Assembly: GCA_007844125.1 (NCBI GenBank)
Contig: CM017558.1
Location: 53,855,408-53,919,407 of the forward strand
Direction: 5' to 3'
Origin: Sinonovacula constricta
Lineage: Eukaryota > Mollusca > Bivalvia > Cardiida > Solecurtidae
DNA: 64,000 nt
This document shows, one piece after another, positions 33,991 to 47,200 of this stretch; the first letter of the stretch is position 1, and each line of letters begins with the position of its first letter. The translations under genes were made by a program, and so were the position numbers. The notes below the pieces were generated by a model. It worked only from the letters and a program-made list of their open reading frames with translations. It was not told the DNA's origin and did no database searches.

Positions 33991-33994
33991 ACTA

Positions 33995-34850
33995 AAAACT
34001 TGTCTGTCGGAAAAAGAATTGATCAATTAAATCTAATCAACGACCTGACAGTAATCAATGTAAATCAATCAGCCAGACCAAGCTTTAGTGATCATTCAAT
34101 CAGAGCAAATTCAGCAGGAACTGACAGTATTCTGTGTAAATCAATCAGCCAGATCAAGCTGTAGTGATCATTCAATCAGTGCAAATTCAGCAAGAACTGA
34201 CAGTATTCAATGTAAATCAATCAGCCAGATCAAGCTGTAGTGATCATTCAATCAGAGCAAATTCAGCAGGAACTGACAGTATTCTGTGTAAATCAATCAG
34301 CCAGATCAAGCTGTAGTGATCATTCAATCAGAGCAAATTCAGCGGGAACTGACAGTAATCAATGTAAATCAATCAGCTTGAGACCAAGCTATAGTGAACA
34401 TTCAATCAGAGAAAATCCAAAAGCAAATCATAAATGATAGTAAGTCAGCATAAATCAATCAGCAAAACCAAGTTTTACTTAATATTTAATTATAAAAAGT
34501 CAAGTGAGAAATTACAGTAAATCAGAGTTAATCAATCAGCAAGATAAAGCTATAGTGAACATTCAGTCAGAGAAAGTTCAGAGGGGAAATGAAAGTAAAT
34601 CAGTATAAATCAATCAGCAAAACAAAGTTTTAGTTAATTTTGTATGAGAGAAATTCCAGTGGGAAATGACAGTAAATCAGAGTAAATCAATCAGCCTGAC
34701 CAAGCTGAAGTAAACATTCAATCAGAGCAAATCCAGTGGGAAATAAATTAATCAGAAAAAAATCAATCAACCAAAGCAATGCTTTATGGGAAATTCATTT
34801 TACAAATCCATTGGGAAATCTGAGTAAATCTGAGTAAACAGACATGACAA
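33995..34850 (+). repeat. 76-bp tandem repeat, about 11 degenerate copies
   Basis: The unit is built on aatcaatcagccagatcaag, ctgtagtgatcattcaatca, then gagcaaattcagcagg and aactgacagta. The first five copies are well conserved and later copies decay to the right. Confidence 0.88.
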
Positions 34851-36984
34851 GAAACTGAAGAATGCTCTGATCCATTAATCATGTGACATAGAACCTGCTG
34901 ACCTTTGACATTAGCATGCAGATAGATCGTATTGTTTAGACTGTCCTAACAAGCAACTTTGATAAAGAAAAGAATTATGGCCAGAAAATACAAGGAAAAA
35001 GTATGCCACCTCTTTATAATTCATAGGATGGCACCTGTAACCATTGTTGTTATTTAACATTTTTATGAACAATTCTCTACTATCTGACTTACTCTCTATG
35101 GCAGTTCACTTAGTTAATTTGTTGCACATGTTAATGTTATTTATAATAGTTAATGAGTTTGATAATAATTTATCTGAACACAATGCAGATGTATGACCAT
35201 ATAGATCGCTTTAAGCAATACATGATTAGGAATAAAATCACATCTTGTAAATTGAATTCTGGTTATCTCGATACTTTATATATCTCACACAATAAACAGT
35301 ATTTTATAGAGCACCACATCAAACACTTTGATAAATGTATATAGGCACATTAATCATAACAATTTTGGGTTAATATTTTTAAATAAAGTACACAAACTGA
35401 CAATAATGCTTGCTGACTTCTATAAAACGCATGCAACGTAAAGTCATTGTTTACTTAATACTACTAAACTGTTAACTTGATTATAATAAATACTGTGATT
35501 GACCTATCACAAAGACAGTAACTTGAACAATCTAAAAACGCACAAAATTATTTAGACTATTTAAGCATCTAAATGTGATTGGTACAATGAAGAAGTGCAA
35601 ACCAGCATGTGGAAGATTCCAAGTTTTTATCTATTTTAGTCACACTCAGAGCTATCAAGCAAACAGGCCTTGATAAAATCAAAAACACTGAATGAATAGA
35701 ACTATACCTGCCTACAATTTTATCTAGATATTTACTGTTGGGATTGCTCAGCCACATCAACATTGTATAGCCAGAAGTGTATCAATCTTATAACAAACAT
35801 TTGTCAGACTTTGTCAAACAACTTGCAATGTTGTAAGGCCTAGACAGTCACATGCTGGATGTAATGGCGAACAGAAGCTACATGCAGTAGGCGACTGCTA
35901 ACCTGTCCACTGACTGGTCAGATGCTTCTCTATGGACATGGCTCACCTCATGGTAATTCAACAAGAATTAATTATTAAAGCAAGTTAAACTAAAAATCAG
36001 CTAATAAAAAATGAGGCCAATTGTATTAAAATCAATCAGTAATTTTGTAAGAGTCCATCAATCAATATGTGCAAATCAAGCACAAGTAGGAAGTAAAAGC
36101 ACATATATCTTATTGCCCAAAAACACTGTCTACTTCGGAATTGTAAATCAGATCAATTCTCAAAAGAAATAACCAACCAGAACAAGTTAAAAAAATATCA
36201 ACTTATCAATATTAATAGAGTCAGATATCAATAAATATAACAAGTGTAATATCTTCCAATCAGAAGTAGTCTGAGAGATAAAATAATCTAATCATAAGTG
36301 TTGTACCTGACTTTAAGTACAACATTAAATCAACCAATCAGAACACAGCACACAACAACATAATCAAATAACTAAAGTAGGCATAATTCTAAGGTATAAA
36401 CTATTTAAAAAAAACAACCTACAAGGAAAAGTACAAACATAAAGTTTATCTTAGATTTGTTTACAACACTAAACTACAAAACACAAACAAAGATGCCCCA
36501 AAATGGCATATGCTTAAACAATTTTCCCTGGGCACACAATCTTTGCCCAACACTTTGTGGATGTTGTGCTTGTATCACAGACATTCCTCTTGATACAACA
36601 CAAGGAATGGTTATATTCTGGTGAGCTATAATTATTCTATCAGAATTCTTCTGCTATGTTAATTGCAAGTGGCTGCGATGGTGCTGGAAGAGAGCCAAAA
36701 ACACCAACTTTAATCATATAACTGTGCATGCCATTGAATATTACCCTACCATCATACATCAAACTTCTGCTAAATTATTTAACTCATTTTCAAACTCTGT
36801 TCAAAAGGGACTGATTTAGCTGAAATTCTTTCTATTAAACGCCAAGTATTTTGGCTTCCTGTTCTTAAAGAATAATTTGATAATTAATATGCACAAATTT
36901 TATGAATACTTTTATTGTATTTTGTATTAAATTAAAATACAAATGTATCCTGTCTGAAAAACAGTGACTTTAATGGATTGATAT
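34851..36984. other. No gene seen
   Basis: AT-rich sequence with many short stretches of caatcag-like words but no clear period. No exon, RNA gene or mobile element supported. Confidence 0.45.
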
Positions 36985-36993
36985 CTGTCATTA

Positions 36994-37316
36994 TTGTTTG
37001 TTTGTTTATTTGGTTTATCGTCCCACCAACAGTATTTCAGTTATCTGGAGTCGATGTCCACTTGAAGCAGATATAGTGCTGCCTTCACTGTGTATAGCAT
37101 GCCATGAACACCTGGCATGATACCACACCCAGTCACATTATCCTGACACCGGGCCAACCAATCATGGAACTGCCCTTATATTTGCTTGAGCGTTAGCAAG
37201 GGAGCTATACCACTACCATTTTTAATGACTTTGGTATGTCACGGCCTGGGATCGAACCGGGGCCTCCCATACCTGGAGCCGACGCTCTACTGATTGCCCT
37301 ACCAGGTCCGGTTGAA
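36994..37316 (-). mobile_element. tRNA-derived SINE, best-preserved family A copy
   Basis: On the minus strand the element starts with a tRNA-like head: ggtagggcaatcagtagagc (A-box region), then ggttcgatccc (B box). The body follows (ctcaagcaaatataagg, gtgtggtatcatgccagg, gaaggcagcactatatctgc) and it ends in a caaataaacaaacaaac tail. Perfect 9-bp target duplications, ctgtcatta, flank it at 36985-36993 and 37317-37325. It is the reference copy for the decayed relatives in this window. It is not a tRNA gene, since no cloverleaf closes. Confidence 0.88.
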
Positions 37317-37325
37317 CTGTCATTA

Positions 37326-37799
37326 GTTTTAAGTATGTGTACCAACTTCAAGACAGTACAGATCCTGATTATGCAGTCTCTGCTACCTTTTACACTGACT
37401 TCAATATAACAAACATCTTTATATGCATTTGCCATCTGTCTGATAACTAAGTCAACAATCTATGCTATTTTAATTCTTAACATCCTGGCAGAAACATAGC
37501 AGCAAATTGTGTATATATTGATCAGACAGCACCTGATCCCGAATTTACATTATTTGCCATAGTCTGACCAAGTTATGCTTAGCACACAGAGTAGAAAAAT
37601 TTAGCTCTAAGAAAATATTCAGCCCTGTGAAACAAGCACAGCTGAACAATGCAGCCCTGTCTACCTACGGCCTATCACAGGGCGGCAGGCAGTTTTGACC
37701 CAATTTTTCTCTCATCATCCTTCTCTTTAATTGATGCCTACATGATAAACCACCTCCTACTTCTTCAACTTTTTGGTCTAACTTTTGAGGCTATTAATA
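37326..37799. other. No gene seen
   Basis: Unique-looking sequence that includes a hairpin-element copy near 37495-37570. Nothing else is supported. Confidence 0.45.
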
Positions 37800-38230
37800 T
37801 TTTATTTTTAAAGGTGTTTCAACGATTTTAATTCCTTGTCTAAATTTTTATGATTTTTGAAGGTGGTTCAACATTTTGGCTTTCCTCTCTAAAATTTTAC
37901 ACTTTTCATGGTTCTTAAATACTTATACTTCCCTCTCTAAAATTTTACACTTTTTATGGTTCTTAAACATTTATACTTCCCTGTCTGACATTTTAGCCTT
38001 TTAAGATGCTTCAATTTCCCTGTCTAAAATTTTACACATTTTAAAGGTACTTTAATTTTCAACTTTCCTGTCTAAAATTTTAATTTTAAGACATTTAAAC
38101 ATTTTTTACTTACCTCTATGAAATTTTACACTTAAATGGTGCTTTAACATTTTTACTTCCCTGTCTAAAATTTAACACTTTAAAGGTGCTTACACATTTC
38201 ACTTCTCTCTCTAAAATTTTAAACATCTGA
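37800..38230. repeat. Degenerate repeat of about 50 bp
   Basis: Loose repeats of cctctctaaaattttacac and ttcttaaacatttatacttc run up to the edge of the 40-bp satellite. Copy number is about eight and divergence is high. Confidence 0.65.
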
Positions 38231-38250
38231 AGCAAGACTTCAGTCTTTAT

Positions 38251-41200
38251 CAAGAAACACTTGTGCCTGATCTTGGATACAAACTCTGACCAAATAACAC
38301 CTGTGCCTGATCTTGGGTACAAACTCTGACCAAGTAACACTTGTGCCTAATCTGGGGTATAGACTCTAACCAAATAACACTTGTGCCTGATGTGGGGTAC
38401 AAACTCTGACCAAATAACACTTGTGCCTGATGTGGAGTACAAACTCTGACCAAATAACACTTGTGCCTGATGTGGAGTACAAACTCTGACCAAATAACAC
38501 CTGTGCCTGATGTGGGGTACAAACTCTGACCAAATAACACTTGTGCCTGATGTGGAGTACAAACTCTGACCAAATAACACTTGTGCCTGATGTGGAGTAC
38601 AAACTCTGACCAAATAACACCTGTGCCTGATGTGGGGTACAAACTCTAACCAAATAACACTTGTGCCTGATGTGGGATTCAAAATCTGACCAAATAACAC
38701 CTGTGCCTGATGTGGGATTCAAACTCTGACCAAATAACACTTGTGCCTGATGTGGGATACAAACTCTGACCAAATAACACCTGTGCCTGATGTGGGGTAC
38801 AAACTCTAACCAAATAACACTTGTGCCTGATGTGGGGTACAAACTCTGACCAAATAACACCTGTGCCTGATGTGGGGTACAAACTCTAACCAAATAACAC
38901 TTGTGCCTGATGTGGGGTACAAACTCTGACCAAATAACACTTGTGCCTGATCTGGGGTATAGACTCTGACCAAATAACACTTGTGCCTGATCTGGGGTAC
39001 AAACTCTGACCAAATAACACCTGTGCCTGATGTGGAGTACAAACTCTGACCAAATAACACATGTGCCTGATCTGGAATACAAACTCTGACCAAATAACAC
39101 TTGTGCCTGATCTTGGATACAAACTCTGACCAAGTAACACTTGTGCCTGATCTTGGATACAAACTCTGACCAAATAACACTTGTGCCTGATCTTGGATAC
39201 AAACTCTGACCAAATAACACATGTGCCTGATCTGGAATACAAACTCTGACCAAATAACACTTGTGCCTGATCTTGGATACAAACTCTGACCAAATAACAC
39301 ATGTGCCTGATCTGGAATACAAACTCTGACCAAATAACACATGTGCCTGATCTGGAATACAAACTCTGACCAAATAACACTTGTGCCTGATCTTGGATAC
39401 AAACTCTGACCAAGTAACACATGTGCCTGATGTGGGGTACAAACTCTAACCAAATAACACTTGTGCCTGATGTGGGGTACAAACTCTGACCAAATAACAC
39501 TTGTGCCTGATCTGGGGTATAGACTCTGACCAAATAACACTTGTGCCTGATCTGGGGTACAAACTCTGACCAAATAACACCTGTGCCTGATGTGGAGTAC
39601 AAACTCTGACCAAATAACACATGTGCCTGATCTGGAATACAAACTCTGACCAAATAACACTTGTGCCTGATCTTGGATACAAACTCTGACCAAGTAACAC
39701 TTGTGCCTGATCTTGGATACAAACTCTGACCAAATAACACTTGTGCCTGATCTTGGATACAAACTCTGACCAAATAACACCTGTGCCTGATGTGGAATAC
39801 AAACTCTGACCAAATAACACTTGTGCCTGATCTGGAATACAAACTCTGACCAAATAACACTTGTGCCTGATCTGGGGTACAAACTCTGACCAAGTAACAC
39901 TTGTGCCTAATCTGGGGTATAGACTCTAACCAAATAACACTTGTGTCTGATGTGGGGTACAAACTCTGACCAAATAACACTTGTGCCTGATGTGGAGTAC
40001 AAACTCTGACCAAATAACACATGTGCCTGATCTTGGATACAAACTCTGACCAAATAACACCTGTGCCTGATCTGGGGTACAAACTCTGACCAAGTAACAC
40101 TTGTGCCTAATCTGGGGTATAGACTCTAACCAAATAACACTTGTGTCTGATGTGGGGTACAAACTCTGACCAAATAACACTTGTGCCTGATGTGGAGTAC
40201 AAACTCTGACCAAATAACACTTGTGCCTGATGTGGGATTCAAACTCTGACCAAATAACACTTGTGCCTGATGTGGGATTCAAACTTTGACCAAATAACAC
40301 TTGTGCCTGATGTGGGATACAAACTCTGACCAAATAACACCTGTGCCTGATGTGGAGTACAAACTCTGACCAAATAACACCTGTGCCTGATCTGGAATAC
40401 AAACTCTGACCAAATAACACCTGTGCCTGATGTTGGATACAAACTCTGACCAAATAACACCTGTGCCTGATCTGGAATACAAACTCTGACCAAATAACAC
40501 CTGTGCCTGATGTTGGATACAAACTCTGACCAAATAACACCTGTGCCTGATCTGGGGTACAAACTCTGACCAAATAACACTTGCACCTGATCTGGGGTAC
40601 AAACTCTAACCAAATAACACTTGCACCTGATCTGGGGTATAGACTCTAAACAAATAACAAATGTGCCTAATGTGGAGTACAAACTCTGACCAAATAATGC
40701 CTGTGCCTGATGTGGAGTACAAACTCTGACCAAATAACACTTGCACCTGATCTGGGGTACAAACTCTAACCAAATAACACTTGCACCTGATCTGGGGTAT
40801 AGACTCTAAACAAATGACAAATGTGCCTAATGTGGGGTACAAACTCTGACCAAATAATGCCTGTGCCTGATGTGGAGTACAAACTCTGACCAAATAACAC
40901 TTGTGCCTGATCTGACCAAATAACACTTGTGCCTGATGTGGGATACAAACTCTGACCAAATAACACTTGTGCCTGATCTGACCAAATAACACTTGTGCCT
41001 GATGTGGGATACAAACTCTAACCAAATAACACTTGTGCCTAATGTGGAGTACAAACTCTGACCAAATAACACATGTGCCTGATCTGGGGTACAAACTCTA
41101 ACCAAATAACACTTGTGCCTGATGTGGAGTACAAACTCTGACCAAATAACACTTGTGCCTGATGTGGAGTACAAACTCTGACCAAATAACACTTGTGCCT

Positions 41201-44200
41201 GATGTGGGATACAAACTCTAACCAAATAACACCTGTGCCTGATGTGGAGTACAAACTCTTACCAAATAGCACATGTGCCTGATCTGGAATACAAACTTTG
41301 ACCAAATAACACCTGTGCCTGATGTTGGATACAAACTCTGACCAAATAACACCTGTGCCTGATGTTGGATACAAACTCTAACCAAATAACACCTGTGCCT
41401 GATGTGGAGTACAAACTCTGACCAAATAACACTTGTGCCTGATGTAGGATACAAACTCTGACCAAATAATGCCTGTGCCTGATCTGGGGTACAAACTCGA
41501 CCAAATAACACTTGCGCCTGATCTGGGGTATAGACCCTTACCAAATAACACATGTGCCTGATCTGGGGTACAATCTCTGACCAAATAACACATGTGCCTG
41601 ATCTGGGGTACAAACTCTGACCAAATAACACCTGTGCCTGATCTGGGGTACAAACTCTGACCAAATAACACATGTGTCTGATGTGGAATACAAACTCTGA
41701 CCAAATATCACATGTGCCTGATGTGGGATACAAACTCTGACCAAATATCACATGTGCCTGATGTGGAGTACAAACTCTGACCAAATAACGCCTGTGCCTG
41801 ATGGTGGTTACAAACTCTAACCAAATAACACTTGTGCCTGATTGGGGGTACACACTCTGACCAAATAACACTTGTGCCTGATCTGGGGTACAAACTCTGA
41901 CCAAATAACACCTGTGCCTGATGTGGAGTACAAACTCTGACCAAATAACACATGTGCCTGATCTGGAATACAAACTCTGACCAAATAACACTTGTGCCTG
42001 ATCTGGGGTACAAACTCTGACCAAATAACACATGTGTCTGATGTTGGATACAAACTCTGACCAAATAACACTTGTGCCTGATCTGGAGTATAGACTCTGA
42101 CCAAATAACACTTGTGCCTGATCTGGGGTACAAACTCTGACCAAATAACACCCGTGCCTGATGTTAGATACAAACTCTGACCAAATAACACCTGTGCCTG
42201 ATGTGGGGTACAAACTCTGACCAAATAACACCTGTGCCTGATATGGAGTACAAACTCTGACCAAATAACACATGTGCCTGATCTGGAATACAAACTCTGA
42301 CCAAATAACACTTGTGTCTGGTGTGGGATACAAACTCTGACCAAATAACACATGTGCCTGATCTGGAATACAAACTCTGACCAAATAACACCTGTGTCTG
42401 GTGTGGGGTACAAACTCTGACCAAATAACACATGTGTCTGGTGTGGGATACAAACTCTGACCAAATAACACATGTGTCTGGTGTGGGATACAAACTCTGA
42501 CCAAATAACACATGTGCCTGATCTGGAATACAAACTCTGACCAAATAACACATGTGTCTGGTGTGGGATACAAACTCTGACCAAATAACACATGTGCCTG
42601 ATCTGGAATACAAACTCTGACCAAATAACACTTGTGTCTGGTGTGGGGTACAAACTCTGACCAAATAACACATGTGCCTGATCTGGAATACAAACTCTGA
42701 CCAAATAACACTTGTGCCTGGTGTGGGATACAAACTCTGACCAAATAACACTTGTGCCTGATCTGGGGTATAGACTCTGACCAAATAACACTTGTGCCTG
42801 ATGTGGGATTCAAACTCTGACCAAATAACACTTGTGCCTGATGTGGGATAAAAACTCTGACCAAATAACACCTGTGCCTGATGTGGGGTACAAACTCTAA
42901 CCAAATAACACTTGTGCCTGATGTGGGGTACAAACTCTGACCAAATAACACCTGTGCCTGATGTGGGGTACAAACTCTGACCAAATAACACCTGTGCCTG
43001 ATGTGGGGTACAAACTCTGACCAAATAACACCTGTGCCTGATATGGAGTACAAACTCTGACCAAATAACACATGTGCCTGATCTGGAATACAAACTCTGA
43101 CCAAATAACACTTGTGTCTGGTGTGGGATACAAACTCTGACCAAATAACACATGTGCCTGATCTGGAATACAAACTCTGACCAAATAACACCTGTGTCTG
43201 GTGTGGGGTACAAACTCTGACCAAATAACACATGTGTCTGGTGTGGGATACAAACTCTGACCAAATAACACATGTGTCTGGTGTGGGATACAAACTCTGA
43301 CCAAATAACACATGTGCCTGATCTGGAATACAAACTCTGACCAAATAACACATGTGTCTGGTGTGGGATACAAACTCTGACCAAATAACACATGTGCCTG
43401 ATCTGGAATACAAACTCTGACCAAATAACACTTGTGTCTGGTGTGGGGTACAAACTCTGACCAAATAACACATGTGCCTGATCTGGAATACAAACTCTGA
43501 CCAAATAACACTTGTGCCTGGTGTGGGATACAAACTCTGACCAAATAACACTTGTGCCTGATCTGGGGTATAGACTCTGACCAAATAACACTTGTGCCTG
43601 ATGTGGGATTCAAACTCTGACCAAATAACACTTGTGCCTGATGTGGGATAAAAACTCTGACCAAATAACACCTGTGCCTGATGTGGGGTACAAACTCTAA
43701 CCAAATAACACTTGTGCCTGATGTGGGGTACAAACTCTGACCAAATAACACCTGTGCCTGATGTGGGGTACAAACTCTGACCAAATAACACTTGTGCCTG
43801 ATGTGGAGTACAAACTCTGACCAAATAACACTTGTGCCTGATGTGGAGTACAAACTCTGACCAAATAACACCTGTGCCTGATGTGGGATACAAACTCTGA
43901 CCAAATAACACTTGTGCCTGATCTGGGGTATAGACTCTGACCAAATAACACTTGTGCCTGATGTGGGATTCAAACTCTGACCAAATAACACTTGTGCCTG
44001 ATGTGGGATAAAAACTCTGACCAAATAACACCTGTGCCTGATGTGGGGTACAAACTCTAACCAAATAACACTTGTGCCTGATGTGGGGTACAAACTCTGA
44101 CCAAATAACACCTGTGCCTGATGTGGGGTACAAACTCTGACCAAATAACACTTGTGCCTGATGTGGAGTACAAACTCTGACCAAATAACACTTGTGCCTG

Positions 44201-47200
44201 ATGTGGAGTACAAACTCTGACCAAATAACACTTGCACCTGATCTGGGGTACAAACTCTAACCAAATAACACTTGCACCTGATCTGGGGTATAGACTCTAA
44301 ACAAATAACAAATGTGCCTAATGTGGAGTACAAACTCTGACCAAATAATGCCTGTGCCTGATGTGGAGTACAAACTCTGACCAAATAACACTTGCACCTG
44401 ATCTGGGGTACAAACTCTAACCAAATAACACTTGCACCTGATCTGGGGTATAGACTCTAAACAAATGACAAATGTGCCTAATGTGGGGTACAAACTCTGA
44501 CCAAATAATGCCTGTGCCTGATGTGGAGTACAAACTCTGACCAAATAACACATGTGCCTAATGTGGAGTACAAACTCTGACCAAATAACACTTGTGCCTG
44601 ATCTGACCAAATAACACTTGTGCCTGATGTGGGATACAAACTCTGACCAAATAACACTTGTGCCTGATCTGACCAAATAACACTTGTGCCTGATGTGGGA
44701 TACAAACTCTAACCAAATAACACTTGTGCCTAATGTGGAGTACAAACTCTGACCAAATAACACATGTGCCTGATCTGACCAAATAACACTTGTGCCTGAT
44801 GTGGAGTACAAACTCTGACCAAATAACACTTGTGCCTGATGTGGGATACAAACTCTAACCAAATAACACCTGTGCCTGATGTTGGATACAAACTCTAACC
44901 AAATAACACCTGTGCCTGATGTGGAGTACAAACTCTGACCAAATAACACTTGTGCCTGATGTAGGATACAAACTCTGACCAAATAATGCCTGTGCCTGAT
45001 CTGGGGTACAAACTCGACCAAATAACACTTGCGCCTGATCTGGGGTATAGACCCTTACCAAATAACACATGTGCCTGATCTGGGGTACAATCTCTGACCA
45101 AATAACACATGTGCCTGATCTGGGGTACAAACTCTGACCAAATAACACCTGTGCCTGATCTGGGGTACAAACTCTGACCAAATAACACATGTGTCTGATG
45201 TGGAATACAAACTCTGACCAAATATCACATGTGCCTGATGTGGGATACAAACTCTGACCAAATATCACATGTGCCTGATGTGGAGTACAAACTCTGACCA
45301 AATAACGCCTGTGCCTGATGGTGGTTACAAACTCTAACCAAATAACACTTGTGCCTGATTGGGGGTACACACTCTGACCAAATAACACTTGTGCCTGATC
45401 TGGGGTACAAACTCTGACCAAATAACACCTGTGCCTGATGTGGAGTACAAACTCTGACCAAATAACACATGTGCCTGATCTGGAATACAAACTCTGACCA
45501 AATAACACTTGTGCCTGATCTGGGGTACAAACTCTGACCAAATAACACATGTGTCTGATGTTGGATACAAACTCTGACCAAATAACACTTGTGCCTGATC
45601 TGGAGTATAGACTCTGACCAAATAACACTTGTGCCTGATCTGGGGTACAAACTCTGACCAAATAACACCCGTGCCTGATGTTAGATACAAACTCTGACCA
45701 AATAACACCTGTGCCTGATGTGGGGTACAAACTCTGACCAAATAACACCTGTGCCTGATATGGAGTACAAACTCTGACCAAATAACACATGTGCCTGATG
45801 TGGGATACAAACTCTGACCAAATAACACATGTGCCTGATCTGGAATACAAACTCTGACCAAATAACACTTGTGTCTGGTGTGGGATACAAACTCTGACCA
45901 AATAACACATGTGCCTGATCTGGAATACAAACTCTGACCAAATAACACTTGTGTCTGGTGTGGGGTACAAACTCTGACCAAATAACACATGTGCCTGATC
46001 TGGAATACAAACTCTGACCAAATAACACTTGTGCCTGGTGTGGGATACAAACTCTGACCAAATAACACTTGTGCCTGATCTGGGGTATAGACTCTGACCA
46101 AATAACACTTGTGCCTGATGTGGGATTCAAACTCTGACCAAATAACACTTGTGCCTGATGTGGGATAAAAACTCTGACCAAATAACACCTGTGCCTGATG
46201 TGGGGTACAAACTCTAACCAAATAACACTTGTGCCTGATGTGGGGTACAAACTCTGACCAAATAACACCTGTGCCTGATGTGGGGTACAAACTCTGACCA
46301 AATAACACTTGTGCCTGATGTGGAGTACAAACTCTGACCAAATAACACTTGTGCCTGATGTGGAGTACAAACTCTGACCAAATAACACCTGTGCCTGATG
46401 TGGGATACAAACTCTGACCAAATAACACTTGTGCCTGATCTGGGGTATAGACTCTGACCAAATAACACTTGTGCCTGATGTGGGATTCAAACTCTGACCA
46501 AATAACACTTGTGCCTGATGTGGGATAAAAACTCTGACCAAATAGCACCTGTGCCTGATGTGGGGTACAAACTCTAACCAAATAACACTTGTGCCTGATG
46601 TGGGGTACAAACTCTGACCAAATAACACCTGTGCCTGATGTGGGGTACAAACTCTGACCAAATAACACTTGTGCCTGATGTGGAGTACAAACTCTGACCA
46701 AATAACACTTGTGCCTGATGTGGAGTACAAACTCTGACCAAATAACACTTGTGCCTGATGTGGAGTACAAACTCTGACCAAATAACACCTGTGCCTGATG
46801 TGGAATACAAACTCTGACCAAATAACACTTGTGCCTGATGTGGGGTACAAACTCTGACCAAATAACACTTGTGCCTGATGTGGGATTCAAACTCTGACCA
46901 AATAACACCTGTGCCTGATGTGGGGTACAAACTCTAACCAAATAACACTTGTGCCTGATGTGGGGTACAAACTCTGACCAAATAACACCTGTGCCTGATG
47001 TGGGGTACAAACTCTAACCAAATAACACTTGTGCCTGATGTGGGGTACAAACTCTGACCAAATAACACTTGTGCCTGATCTGGGGTATAGACTCTGACCA
47101 AATAACACTTGTGCCTGATCTGGGGTACAAACTCTGACCAAATAACACATGTGCCTGATCTGGGGTACAAACTCTGACCAAATAACACCTGTGCCTGATG

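Noticed and set aside
37230..37316. Possible tRNA gene on the minus strand
   Set aside because: A and B boxes are present, but the acceptor stem does not pair and the sequence continues into a SINE body and tail flanked by target duplications.
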